Source: an uncultured Erythrobacteraceae bacterium
Lineage (GTDB): Bacteria > Pseudomonadota > Alphaproteobacteria > Sphingomonadales > Sphingomonadaceae
DNA: 13,935 nt
Direction of reading: 5' to 3'
NCBI GenBank assembly: GCA_946482075.1
Contig: CAMLQG010000094.1
Coordinates: 1 to 13,935 of the forward strand
Below are positions 1 through 7,321 of the stretch, in pieces (position 1 is the first letter of the stretch; each line of letters starts with the position of its first letter). The position numbers were made by a program, and so were the translations under genes. The notes beneath the pieces were generated by a model. That model saw only the letters and a list, made by a program, of their open reading frames with translations. It did not search any database and was not told the origin of the DNA.

Positions 1-263
1 CGATTCCCAATCTGAGCCTCCTCGCCCCTTCGGGAGCCATCTGGCGATGGGACGATCCGCAATCGGAAGAAACGGTTTCCGGCCGCGCGACCGAGTTTTG
101 CCAGATCGTCACCCAGACGCGGAATGTCGCGGACACAACGATCAAAGCCGATGGTCCCGTCGGATCGGAATGGCTGCAGATCGCGCAATGTTTCGCGGGG
201 CCTCCTTCCGAACCGCCCGCTCCCGGTACGCGGTTCATGGTCGGGACCGAACATTCTTACTGA
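1..263 (+). CDS. TIGR03084-like protein (DinB/maleylpyruvate isomerase fold), C-terminal fragment
   Basis: A reading frame open from the left edge (first full codon at position 3) ends with TGA at 261-263. The visible 86 residues contain WRWDDPQ, SGRATEFCQIVTQTRN and WLQIAQCFAGPP. As I recall the family, this pattern (a tryptophan-rich start, then EFCxxVTQRRN and IAQxFAGPP) marks the C-terminal domain of TIGR03084 proteins. These are about 260 residues long, related to the mycothiol-dependent maleylpyruvate isomerase metal-binding fold, and sometimes labelled 'wyosine base formation domain'. The N-terminal metal-binding part lies outside the window. The stop is 28 nt before the acyl-CoA ligase start, so the two are probably co-transcribed. 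The function is not established; a role in the same catabolic pathway is inferred from position only. The family call is from memory of its motifs. Confidence 0.6.
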   Translation, partial: IPNLSLLAPSGAIWRWDDPQSEETVSGRATEFCQIVTQTRNVADTTIKADGPVGSEWLQIAQCFAGPPSEPPAPGTRFMVGTEHSY

Positions 264-291
264 TGCAGGACAGGGTCACGGAGGTCGCGAG

Positions 292-1941
292 ATGAATTCT
301 CCCGCGCAGGCGATATCGTCGGATCGGAGCTGGCAGGGAATGGTGGGGGGCCGCCCGCTGGACACCGTGAGCCATGCGTTGCGACGGGCTGTTCAATCGT
401 TCCCCGACAATCGGTTCCTCGATATGGCCGGCGAAAGCTTCACCTTCGGCGAAGTGGATGCCCGGGCAACGCGTTTCGCCAATTCCCTCATTTCGCTCGG
501 AATGGGCAAGGGCGACAGATTGGTGAGCCTGCTCGAAACCAACATCGACGTTTTCACCTGCTGGTTCGCCTGCTCCAAGATCGGAGCGATCTGGGTACCC
601 ATCAATCTGGCTTATCGCGGGGAGTTCCTTCGGCACCAGATCAGCGATTCCGATCCCCGGATCATAGTTTGCGATGATGCATATCTGGAGCGCGTGCTCG
701 AGATAAAGGATGCGCTTCCGCCGAAGCTGATCTTGCTGGCCAAAGGCGCGCTGCGAGCTGTCGCCAGTGGCTTGGACATCAGGTCGTTTGAAGCGTTCCG
801 AGGTGATGACGAAACGGCGCTGCCGGTGTCTTCCGAGCCTCAGGATACGGCTCTGATAATCTATACGTCGGGGACGACCGGTCCTTCGAAGGGCTGCATG
901 ATCGGTCAGAACCAACTGTGCCATATCGGCCAGCAGCATCTGCGCTCCGTGCCGCACGGCCCGGGCGAGAAGGCGTTCACATGCCTTCCTCTGTTCCATG
1001 TGGCAGCCTTGTATTCCGTCCTGTCGGCGCTTCTTTCCGGCAATGAAGTGGCGATCTGGCCGCGTTTTTCCGTTTCGCGTTTCTGGGAGGACATCGAGCA
1101 ATCGGGCGCCACGAACGCCTTGCTGATCGCATCGATTTTCCCGCTCGTCGCGCATGCCCCCGATACGCCGGCGATGGAGCGTTGCAGAAGCCAGTTGCAC
1201 ACGGTGACCGGGATACCGATACCTCCGGAGATCAGGCGGATCTGGCACGAGCGGTTTGGCGTCAGACGTCTGAACTCGTTCACTTATGGCCAGACCGAAG
1301 GCAGCAAGCTCTCCATGGTTTCGCCCGAGGATAAGGAGCCGCCATTGGATTCTGCCGGCAGGATTGCCGAAGAGTTCGATGTCCGCATCTTCGACGACAA
1401 TGATCGCGAAGTGCCCGACGGAACGATCGGCGAGATCGTATGGCGTCCGAAATATCCTCACATCAGCTTTCAGGGCTACTGGCGGCAACCCGAGGCGACG
1501 GTCCGTGTCTGGCGCAATATGTGGATGCACACCGGTGATCTCGGGATGTTCGAGGGTGGATACCTCTTTTTCAAGGATCGGAAGAAGGACTATTTGCGCG
1601 CCCGGGGCGAGAATATCTCGAGCTACGAAGTGGAAGCGGCCTTTTCCAGCCATCCGGATGTGCTGGACGTTGCAGTCCACGCGGTGGGCGAGCAGACCGG
1701 CGAAGATGAGATCAAGGCGACGATCGTCCTGCGCGACTGCGCGGAGCTTGACGAGAAGGCGCTTTGCCTTTGGGCGATTGAAAATCTGCCGCATTTCGCG
1801 GTGCCGCGCTATTTCGAATTTCGGGCCGATCTCCCCAGAAATCCGACGGGCAAGATCCTGAAATACGCTCTGCGCGATGAGGGGATCACATCAGCCACGT
1901 GGGACAGGTCCGCCGAGGGCATCGACGTCAGACGGCGTTGA
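292..1941 (+). CDS. AMP-forming acyl-CoA ligase (ANL superfamily, CaiC-like)
   Basis: This is a 549-residue adenylate-forming enzyme, the normal length for acyl-CoA synthetases. It activates a carboxylic acid as acyl-AMP and then forms the CoA thioester in the cytoplasm. Visible motifs are the phosphate loop YTSGTTGPSKG (residues 191-201), YGQTEG (332-337), TGD (414-416) followed by FKDRKKDYLRARGENIS, and NPTGKILK with the expected catalytic Lys521. The general sequence style resembles crotonobetaine/carnitine- and long-chain-type ligases, but the acid it uses cannot be read from the sequence. I chose ATG 292 because GGAGGT lies at 280-285, six bases upstream. An in-frame ATG at 124 would overlap the upstream gene by about 140 nt and would add a poorly structured Arg-rich extension. 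It lies 28 nt after the TIGR03084-like gene and 150 nt before the flavin oxidoreductase. Confidence 0.93.
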   Translation: MNSPAQAISSDRSWQGMVGGRPLDTVSHALRRAVQSFPDNRFLDMAGESFTFGEVDARATRFANSLISLGMGKGDRLVSLLETNIDVFTCWFACSKIGAIWVPINLAYRGEFLRHQISDSDPRIIVCDDAYLERVLEIKDALPPKLILLAKGALRAVASGLDIRSFEAFRGDDETALPVSSEPQDTALIIYTSGTTGPSKGCMIGQNQLCHIGQQHLRSVPHGPGEKAFTCLPLFHVAALYSVLSALLSGNEVAIWPRFSVSRFWEDIEQSGATNALLIASIFPLVAHAPDTPAMERCRSQLHTVTGIPIPPEIRRIWHERFGVRRLNSFTYGQTEGSKLSMVSPEDKEPPLDSAGRIAEEFDVRIFDDNDREVPDGTIGEIVWRPKYPHISFQGYWRQPEATVRVWRNMWMHTGDLGMFEGGYLFFKDRKKDYLRARGENISSYEVEAAFSSHPDVLDVAVHAVGEQTGEDEIKATIVLRDCAELDEKALCLWAIENLPHFAVPRYFEFRADLPRNPTGKILKYALRDEGITSATWDRSAEGIDVRRR

Positions 1942-1975
1942 GCGTGCTGTCGATGAGATCAAATGTCCGTGACCT

Positions 1976-2024
1976 GATCGGCCCTTTCCCCGAGGCGGTG
2001 CGGATACTGAAGAATGGGCCGATC
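1976..2024. repeat. 9-bp inverted repeat between ligase and flavin oxidoreductase
   Basis: GATCGGCCC (1976-1984) and GGGCCGATC (2016-2024) are perfect inverted copies separated by 31 nt in the 150-nt gap. There is no T-tract after the right arm, so it is not a classical terminator. It might be an operator, an mRNA processing hairpin or chance; nothing in the sequence decides between these. Confidence 0.35.
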
Positions 2025-2091
2025 GTGATGCAATCTAGTTGATCCATCGGTCGGGAAGGATGGTCCAGCTAATTTTGGGAGAAGAAGCCTT

Positions 2092-3189
2092 ATGAAGTTC
2101 GGAGCGATGTTGGCCCCGCGCGCCAGCGATTGGCGCCTAATCTGCGAGGTGGAGCGGTTGGGCTACGACGCGGCTTGGATCTCGGATTCTCACATGCTCT
2201 GGTCTGATTGCTATGCCATTATGGCGCTTGCGGCCGAGCACACGGAAAAGATCGCGCTCGGAACCGGTGTCACCAACGCGGCAACGCGGCTTGCACCGGT
2301 CACGGCCAATGCGATCGCCACGATCAACCAACTGGCGCCGGGGCGAACCTTTCTTGGCATCGGCACGGGTTTTTCCTCAATGGCGACGATGGGAGCCTCG
2401 CCTGCGAAGATCGACGCTTTTCGGGACTATATTCGTGTAGTCCATGGGCTGCTTCACGGAGAGGAGGCCGAATTCACGATCGACGGAAGGACGATACCTA
2501 TCCGCCTGCTCGAACCCGATCTCGGGTTTGTGAACATCGAAACCCCTGTTGCTATCTACATAGCGGCCAATGGGCCCAGGGCATTGGAGATTTCGGGTGC
2601 ATACGGAGACGGCTGCATATCGGTGGGCGACAGGCTTACCGAGCCCGATAGTCGGAAGTTCGCAGAGCGACAAAGGACCATTGCCGCGGGCGCCGCATCG
2701 GTCGGACGCACTTTGCCGGAAGATTATCAACACATCGCCGGTGGCTTTGTATGCATCCTCCGACCGGGCGAGACCTGGTCGTCCGAGCGCGTAATCGGGG
2801 AAGTGGGAGCATTGACGGTCGTCGGCACACTGCATGCCTGGTGGGAGATCGCAAAGACATCCGATAACCACGATTTTGTACCGGAGAATTGCCGGGAGGT
2901 CTGGGAGCGCTATCTGGCGCAACTGGCGGAGTCCGGAATCCCCCAGCGATCTCTTCATCAGCGTGTTCATCGAGGACATGCCACTTATCTGCACCCCGAA
3001 GAGCGCAAGTTCATAACACCGGAGATCATGTCTGCCGGTGGAGTGATTATCGGCGAACCCGACGAGATTGTTGAACGCCTTCGGGAGCGTGAGCGAAACG
3101 GGCTTGATCAAATAACGATCATGCCCGCGTTGGAGAACGCACGGGAAAGTCTTCTTGAATTCAAGAAAACTATTATTGACAAATACTGA
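2092..3189 (+). CDS. LLM class flavin-dependent oxidoreductase
   Basis: This 365-residue protein belongs to the bacterial luciferase-like (TIM-barrel) family, whose members use reduced FMN or F420 for monooxygenation or hydride transfer. The N-terminus MKFGAMLAPR, the segment GYDAAWISDSHM, then KIALGTGVTN, ANAIATINQLAPGR, FLGIGTGFSS and later the ISGAYGDGCI segment follow the family order from the first beta-strand onward. The C-terminal GEPDEIVERLRERERNGLDQI segment is also typical. Because sphingomonads are not usual F420 users, FMN is the more likely cofactor (inference). GGGAG at 2077-2081 precedes the ATG by 10 nt. It follows the acyl-CoA ligase on the same strand and is probably in its operon. 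The substrate is unknown. The gene ends in an AT-rich stretch facing the convergent receptor gene. Confidence 0.9.
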   Translation: MKFGAMLAPRASDWRLICEVERLGYDAAWISDSHMLWSDCYAIMALAAEHTEKIALGTGVTNAATRLAPVTANAIATINQLAPGRTFLGIGTGFSSMATMGASPAKIDAFRDYIRVVHGLLHGEEAEFTIDGRTIPIRLLEPDLGFVNIETPVAIYIAANGPRALEISGAYGDGCISVGDRLTEPDSRKFAERQRTIAAGAASVGRTLPEDYQHIAGGFVCILRPGETWSSERVIGEVGALTVVGTLHAWWEIAKTSDNHDFVPENCREVWERYLAQLAESGIPQRSLHQRVHRGHATYLHPEERKFITPEIMSAGGVIIGEPDEIVERLRERERNGLDQITIMPALENARESLLEFKKTIIDKY

Positions 3190-3260
3190 AAATATATTTA
3201 TTGGTATCGCAGAGTAATTTAACTTATTTGATCACCTTGTTCCTGAAATAGATCTTATCT

Positions 3261-3300
3261 GAAAAAATGGCCTCCGTCCGCCTGATGCGGACGGAGGCCA
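3261..3300 (-). terminator. Intrinsic terminator of the TonB-dependent receptor gene
   Basis: A perfect 14-bp stem (3268-3281 with 3287-3300, arms TGGCCTCCGTCCGC and GCGGACGGAGGCCA) encloses a 5-nt loop. Read on the minus strand it is followed directly by a six-T run (3267-3262), so it has the full form of a Rho-independent terminator 24 nt past the receptor stop. Read on the plus strand there is no matching T-tract, so it would stop the convergent flavin oxidoreductase transcript less well. Confidence 0.92.
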
Positions 3301-3324
3301 TTCGAGGTTCGGAAACTTCTCGAT

Positions 3325-5625
3325 CTAGAAGGATACCGTGGCCGATGCGCCCCAGCTGCGGCTGGGGAAGGGATTGGCGAAGTCAATGAACGTCCCGCGG
3401 CTGTTGCCCGACGACATGCCGGTATAGTGGGTATCGTTGGTCAGGTTCTTGACGAAGACATCGAGCTGGAGATCGACACCTTGTCGCACCGGCATCTTGT
3501 AGCGCGCTCCCATGTTGATCCGGGTCGTCGGCGGGATCGAACCGCGCGGATCGTTGAGCACGTTGGTTTCGTAGCGGCTGACATATTGCAGCGACGCGTT
3601 GAGGCCGAATGTCCCGGGGCCCACGTCGACGGAGTAGTCCGAGATGAGGCCCAAGGTCCATTTCGGTATCCGCCGCAGCTTCAGCCCGGTCAGGTCGTCG
3701 ACGAAACCCTGACCCAGATTCCCGCTGTAGCTGAGATATTTGGCCTTCAGATAGCCGGCCGATGAACTGATGGTCCATCCGGGAAGCGGAACCGCCTGAA
3801 GTTCCACTTCGATACCCTGATAACGGGCTTTCGCGGCATTCACGGTCGTCGTGCCCTGCTGGGCGCCGACGAAGACGAGAACGTCTTCCTGCTTGTTCTT
3901 CATCGTGTTGTGGAACGCCGCTACGTTCAAGCGAACGCGGCGGTCGAAGAACTCGCTTTTGAAGCCGATTTCGAACGCATCCATCACTTCCGGCTTGTAC
4001 GGGCCGACAAGCGCAGCGCTGGGTGCGCGGCCGTTGAAGCCGCCCGTGTTGTAGCCCTTGCTGTATGAAGCATAGGCCTGGAAATTCGAGGAAGGCTCAT
4101 ATTGCAGCACAATCTTCGGCGTGAACTTCTTGAACTTCGCCGAAGCGTTCACGTGGCCAGTAACGGGGCCATCCAGGAAGCTGTCTTCCACGGCCTGGAC
4201 TACGGGCGCATAGGTCGTGAAATCGATCGTCTTCTTGTCCCAGGTCTGGCGCCCGCCGAGAATCAATTTGAAGCGTTCCAGGAAGCGATACTCCGCCTGC
4301 AGGAACACGGCGTAGGATTCGACGGACAGTTTGGTGTCGTAGGAAGACGCGGAATTGAGGAAGCTGACGCCGGGCGCGAGGGCAGGGTTGATTGCCGCAA
4401 GGTCGATCGTCGCGCGTTGCTGCATGTCGTATTTGCTTTTGAAATAGAAGGCCCCGCCGACGAAGTTGAATGGTCCGTCGAATTGCGATTCCAGTCTCAG
4501 TTCCTGGGAGAACTGATGGTATTTTTGTGGGCGTCGATCGCTGAAGAGGCTGAAGCGCGTACCGTCGAAATCGCTTATCTGGTTCTCGGTTGTCTTGCGG
4601 TATCCGGTGACCGACACGAATTTCAGGGGGCCGGTATCGATGCTGCCCTGGAACGTGTAGGCGTCGAGATTGAAGAAGGCCGGGGGCTGATCGACGATTT
4701 CGACATCGTTGCGCTGCTTGTCGAGTGGAGTACGGCACCCGAGATTGGGGCTGGTGCAGACGATGTTCGCGCCACCGAAATAGCCGGGCGCAGCCAGCGG
4801 AATCTCATAGGGAACGTGGATCGGGACGTAGGGCGGAATCTCGCTGTCATCATCCATGCGTTCATAAGTGAAGTACAGATCCAAAGCTTCGGTCGGAGTG
4901 GCTCGCACTCCGACAAGGAAATTGCTGGAATCCTTGTCGCCGTTGCGGCCCCCGAATACGGAGTTCCGGAACTGACCATTGTCCTTACGGATCGCTCCGG
5001 CAAACTTTACTGCCAGTTTCTCGGGAATGATCGGGGCCAGGAGCAGCCCCTCGAATTCGCGGCGCCCCCAACTGCCGATCGTTGCTCTCAGCTTGCCAGA
5101 GATAACCCCATCCGGATCGGGACGGGTGCGAATTACGCTGATAGTGCCGCCGGTGGAATTTCTGCCAAACAGTGTGCCTTGCGGTCCCCGAAGGACTTCG
5201 ATGCGTTCGACATCGAAGGAATCGAGCAGGGCGCCTGTGGATACGCCGAGCGGAATGCCGTCAATGACGATGCTGATGCCCGGATCGGTGCTTTTCTCCA
5301 CGTCCTGCATGGAGATCCCGCGCAGGCTCATCTGCGGCGTGTTCGGCGATGCGCCGGACTGGGTAATGGTCATGCCAGGTACAAGGCCTTGCAGGCCCGC
5401 GATATTATCGGCTTGCGCGGCTTTGAGCGTATCGGTGGTGAATGCCGTCACCGCAACGGGTACGTCCTGAATGTTTTCGGTGCGCTTCTGAGCGGTGACG
5501 ACGATCTCCTGCAAGCTGGTCGAAGGGCTCGGCCGTTCGTCATTGCTCTGGGCATTTGCTGTCGTTGCTGCTGCGGCAAGTCCTAATGACAGGATGCTCG
5601 CGCACTGCCGGATGTCCTTCCTCAT
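3325..5625 (-). CDS. TonB-dependent outer-membrane receptor
   Basis: This is a 766-residue outer-membrane beta-barrel transporter driven by TonB/ExbBD. The signal peptide covers residues 1-25 (basic MRKDIR, a hydrophobic core, ANA before the likely cut). A TonB box LQEIVVTAQKR lies at 38-48, and the plug domain follows with SLRGISMQDV, VIDGIPLG and VERIEVLRGPQGTLFGRNSTGG. The rest is alternating barrel sequence, with SNFQAYASYSKGYNTGGFNGR and a final ATVSF ending in the Phe expected for BamA-dependent assembly. No N-terminal signalling (STN) domain lies between the signal peptide and the TonB box, so it is not a FecA-type transducer. GGGAGAGC sits just upstream of the ATG. The EIVVTAQKR style is very common in sphingomonads. 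The cargo is unknown; a hydrophobic catabolic substrate is inferred from the neighbouring oxygenases, but an iron chelate cannot be excluded. Confidence 0.95.
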   Translation of the reverse strand: MRKDIRQCASILSLGLAAAATTANAQSNDERPSPSTSLQEIVVTAQKRTENIQDVPVAVTAFTTDTLKAAQADNIAGLQGLVPGMTITQSGASPNTPQMSLRGISMQDVEKSTDPGISIVIDGIPLGVSTGALLDSFDVERIEVLRGPQGTLFGRNSTGGTISVIRTRPDPDGVISGKLRATIGSWGRREFEGLLLAPIIPEKLAVKFAGAIRKDNGQFRNSVFGGRNGDKDSSNFLVGVRATPTEALDLYFTYERMDDDSEIPPYVPIHVPYEIPLAAPGYFGGANIVCTSPNLGCRTPLDKQRNDVEIVDQPPAFFNLDAYTFQGSIDTGPLKFVSVTGYRKTTENQISDFDGTRFSLFSDRRPQKYHQFSQELRLESQFDGPFNFVGGAFYFKSKYDMQQRATIDLAAINPALAPGVSFLNSASSYDTKLSVESYAVFLQAEYRFLERFKLILGGRQTWDKKTIDFTTYAPVVQAVEDSFLDGPVTGHVNASAKFKKFTPKIVLQYEPSSNFQAYASYSKGYNTGGFNGRAPSAALVGPYKPEVMDAFEIGFKSEFFDRRVRLNVAAFHNTMKNKQEDVLVFVGAQQGTTTVNAAKARYQGIEVELQAVPLPGWTISSSAGYLKAKYLSYSGNLGQGFVDDLTGLKLRRIPKWTLGLISDYSVDVGPGTFGLNASLQYVSRYETNVLNDPRGSIPPTTRINMGARYKMPVRQGVDLQLDVFVKNLTNDTHYTGMSSGNSRGTFIDFANPFPSRSWGASATVSF

Positions 5626-5883
5626 TCTGCTCTCCCGTTTGTGGTATCTGTACAGCGGCTGGAGCCGCGAACGGGGAGTTTAAAAGCAAATATCGTGCCA
5701 GATGGATTTTTCGGGCTAATGCGTTGTTATGTAAGTGTAGTATCTTCTAATTTAGGCGTCCCATACGCCAGATTTCTCTGGTGATCGAATGGAGTGTATT
5801 TTTTGAGAACACAAGAATAGAGCGAATGTCGTCCCTGGCGCAGCTCGTCTCGTAATGGAGTTCGACTTTTGAATGCTGGCCGA
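5626..5883. other. Upstream region of the TonB-dependent receptor gene, no gene seen
   Basis: This 258-nt AT-richer stretch should hold the receptor's promoter and 5' leader, read on the minus strand. I cannot pick a convincing -35/-10 pair. Two small inverted repeats are present: GCGGCT-GG-AGCCGC at 5655-5668, inside the likely leader, and CCAGA-TTTC-TCTGG at 5768-5781. The translated frames here are short and unlike known proteins. Confidence 0.5.
5655..5668. repeat. Perfect 14-nt inverted repeat in the receptor leader
   Basis: GCGGCT and AGCCGC flank a GG centre, 30 nt upstream of the receptor ATG. It could be an operator half-site pair or a small leader hairpin next to the ribosome binding site. 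The function is unproven. Confidence 0.35.
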
Positions 5884-6009
5884 TCAGTCCCACTGCGCCT
5901 TCTTGCGCACACCGCATTTGACGCAGGTCAGCTTGCCCGGCTTTCGGGAACTGCGCGTCCACGAATGGCCGAACTGCAACACGCATCTCAAGTAGCGGAT
6001 AATGCTCAT
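5884..6009 (-). CDS. 41-residue CxxC small protein, function unknown
   Basis: A short frame encodes a basic 41-residue protein that starts MSIIRYLRC and ends in KLTCVKCGVRKKAQWD. Cys9 and His15, with the CVKC pair Cys29/Cys32, could bind one zinc ion as a minimal zinc ribbon; this is inferred from spacing only. AAGGGGGG on the minus strand lies about seven bases before the ATG, which supports translation from 6009. The same frame is open further upstream into the RES gene, but that part looks like a shadow. It lies 67 nt downstream of the RES toxin stop on the same strand, so it may be read from the toxin-antitoxin transcript. There is no signal peptide or clear membrane segment. I do not recognise a named family. 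It could be a nucleic-acid-binding or regulatory peptide. Confidence 0.6.
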   Translation of the reverse strand: MSIIRYLRCVLQFGHSWTRSSRKPGKLTCVKCGVRKKAQWD

Positions 6010-6076
6010 CCGATCGGCCCCCCTTATGCGGAAGACTAGCGCAATGCGTCTGCCGTGCAAGACGAAGCAGGAGTGA

Positions 6077-6796
6077 TCAGGGAAGGCCGAATTCCTCTGC
6101 CCGGAACACGAACCGATGATCGAAGGGGAATGCCGCCAATGCCAGCAGGCGCCCGTCCTCGAAACGCAGGTGCCAGGTCTTGCCCGGCTTGGGGGAGCGA
6201 TCCGCGAACCCCGCCGGATCCAGCAAGACGATATTGCAGCGATGGTCGGGATCGCGAACCGACGTCGTTCGAATGACATGAGTTCCCGCTTTCCTCGCAC
6301 ATGCGGCAAGCTCCTGGCAGGCGCGATAGTCGGCAGGATCGAGCCATGCCGCGTTGGAGGAGAACGGCTCTTCCGTCAGATCGATGGCGTGGTCGCTGGC
6401 GATCTTTACCGAGAAGCTGCTATGTTCCGAAGTGGAGCGTGGCGGCGCGAAGCCGGGAGATCGCGCGAAGAAACGAAGCCGCCAATAGGCTGCTTCCGCG
6501 ATCGCGGTAGCTTCGGTTTCGCTCGCATAGAAAATGCCGGGCCGCTCATTCGCGCGGCGGAAGCGGCTTTCCTGCCTGTGGCCGTAGCGGAAGGGGGAAG
6601 CGAGCAGATAGTCCAGATGGCGGGCATTGGCCGGCAGGTCGGGTTTCACGGCGTCGGCCAGGCGTTCGAGTTCGGCCTGTCCGGCAAGGTCGGTCGTCAG
6701 GCGATTGGTCGAAATCCTGTGCTGCGCTTCGACCAATCGCCAGACGATGCCCTGATACCTTCGATGCTCAGACGCGAGCTCTGAAGAAGTCCACAT
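6077..6796 (-). CDS. RES-domain toxin (type II toxin-antitoxin, NAD-targeting family)
   Basis: This 239-residue protein has the RES-domain layout: an early Arg in GIVWRLVEAQH (residues 16-26), FRYGHRQESRFRRANERPGIFY (69-90), then ASETEATAIAEAAYWRLRFF (91-110) with the conserved Glu region. The C-terminal part contains a Ser/Asp-rich stretch and RFVFRAEEFGLP. RES proteins such as MbcT of Mycobacterium tuberculosis and ParT of Sphingobium act on NAD+ or use it to modify targets. That known activity is transferred here by family only. The ATG at 6796 has GAGG nine bases upstream and overlaps the antitoxin end by 29 nt, which suggests translational coupling. The gene order (antitoxin first, toxin second, both minus strand) is the usual one for this family. 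I could not check every catalytic residue by alignment. Confidence 0.85.
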   Translation of the reverse strand: MWTSSELASEHRRYQGIVWRLVEAQHRISTNRLTTDLAGQAELERLADAVKPDLPANARHLDYLLASPFRYGHRQESRFRRANERPGIFYASETEATAIAEAAYWRLRFFARSPGFAPPRSTSEHSSFSVKIASDHAIDLTEEPFSSNAAWLDPADYRACQELAACARKAGTHVIRTTSVRDPDHRCNIVLLDPAGFADRSPKPGKTWHLRFEDGRLLALAAFPFDHRFVFRAEEFGLP

Positions 6797-7139
6797 AATC
6801 GCAGACCTCCATGAGGCCCCTCATGGTGTCGATCCGTTCGATCGGCCTTGCCTTGAGATCGACGTTCTCTGTCGCAAGCCACTGCCGCGAGGCCGCGTCA
6901 TCGCTGCCCAGCAGAGCGTCGAGACTGCGGAACAGGCGAAGCAGGAACTGCCCGGCTTCGAAAGATTTCGACGCCGGATCGAGCTGTGACCGGCCGCTGC
7001 GAAGCCGCGACGCGGTGGCTGGCGACACTCCGAGCACTACCGCAAGCTTCGCATTGCTGAGGCCCCAGAACTCGGCAATGCGGGCGATGGCGGACGTCAG
7101 GATAGCCGCTTGATCGGGTTTGCTGGCACGAGATGCCAT
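6768..7139 (-). CDS. Xre/MbcA/ParS-type antitoxin (DUF2384)
   Basis: This 123-residue cognate antitoxin of the RES toxin has two parts. Residues 18-50 (ARIAEFWGLSNAKLAVVLGV, then SPATASRLRSGR) form a helix-turn-helix of the Xre-like type. Residues 65-120 (FLLRLFRSLDALLGSD, then RQWLATENVDL, and MRGLMEVCDYVDFFRARV at the end) match the DUF2384 toxin-binding domain, which normally plugs the RES active site. I chose the ATG at 7139 because AAAGGA (minus strand, 7151-7146) lies six bases before it. The in-frame ATG at 7172 falls inside the AT-rich repeat region and has no such site. Autorepression through the repeats at 7150-7194 is likely, as is usual for such modules. Confidence 0.87.
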   Translation of the reverse strand: MASRASKPDQAAILTSAIARIAEFWGLSNAKLAVVLGVSPATASRLRSGRSQLDPASKSFEAGQFLLRLFRSLDALLGSDDAASRQWLATENVDLKARPIERIDTMRGLMEVCDYVDFFRARV

Positions 7140-7145
7140 GATCGA

Positions 7146-7151
7146 TCCTTT
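7146..7151 (-). promoter_or_regulatory. Ribosome binding site fixing the antitoxin start
   Basis: AAAGGA on the minus strand stands six bases before ATG 7139. It supports the 123-residue antitoxin over the 134-residue version from ATG 7172. Confidence 0.7.
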
Positions 7152-7194
7152 CATATGATCGATATATATCATGATTGTTCATATGATCAATATA
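7150..7194 (-). promoter_or_regulatory. Antitoxin-toxin promoter with two direct operator-like repeats
   Basis: TTCATATGATCGATATA (7150-7166) and TTCATATGATCAATATA (7178-7194) match at 16 of 17 bases, with a 28-nt period. Between and within them are short palindromes: CATATG twice, GATATATATC at 7161-7170, and ATGAT...ATCAT at 7155-7172. On the minus strand TTGATC (7190-7185) and TATATA (7168-7163), 16 nt apart, make a plausible -35/-10 pair lying on the repeats. This is what an autorepressed toxin-antitoxin promoter would look like. The promoter call is by eye. Confidence 0.6.
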
Positions 7195-7201
7195 GGATTG
7201 A

Positions 7202-7216
7202 TCGCCCGAAGGGCGA
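7202..7216. repeat. Short hairpin TCGCCC-GAA-GGGCGA
   Basis: A 6-bp perfect stem with a 3-nt loop lies between the divergent antitoxin and Rieske genes. It has no T-tract on either strand. It may be regulatory or chance. Confidence 0.3.
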
Positions 7217-7311
7217 CAGCCCATTCGGACAAAATATCTAAGATTGATTATAAATTGATTGGCGATCGCGCCGGGCTCCGCTAGTTTCGCGAGAACGATA
7301 ATGGTCGGCAC

Positions 7312-7317
7312 GGAGAG
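7312..7317 (+). promoter_or_regulatory. Ribosome binding site fixing the first Rieske gene start
   Basis: GGAGAG at 7312-7317 lies just before ATG 7322 with good spacing. The other in-frame ATGs, at 7259 and 7301, lack a comparable site. Confidence 0.65.
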
Positions 7318-7321
7318 CGCC

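Noticed and set aside
235..1794. 519-residue open frame on the minus strand
   Set aside because: It lies wholly opposite the acyl-CoA ligase, which has all ANL motifs. The minus translation has no recognisable domain and is a GC-driven shadow.
1944..2042. Possible 32-residue peptide starting at GTG in the ligase-oxidoreductase gap
   Set aside because: No clear ribosome binding site, a GTG start and no recognisable family. It overlaps the inverted repeat, so chance is more likely.
4102..5586. 494-residue open frame on the plus strand
   Set aside because: Antisense to the TonB receptor, which has a signal peptide, TonB box, plug and C-terminal Phe. The plus product matches nothing recognisable.
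5747..5986. 79-residue minus-strand frame upstream of the receptor
   Set aside because: Overlaps the better-supported 41-residue CxxC gene in another frame, has no good ribosome binding site, and its sequence has no domain-like pattern.
6116..6784. 222-residue plus-strand frame opposite the RES gene
   Set aside because: The minus-strand frame has the RES motifs and the correct partner gene order. The plus frame has none.
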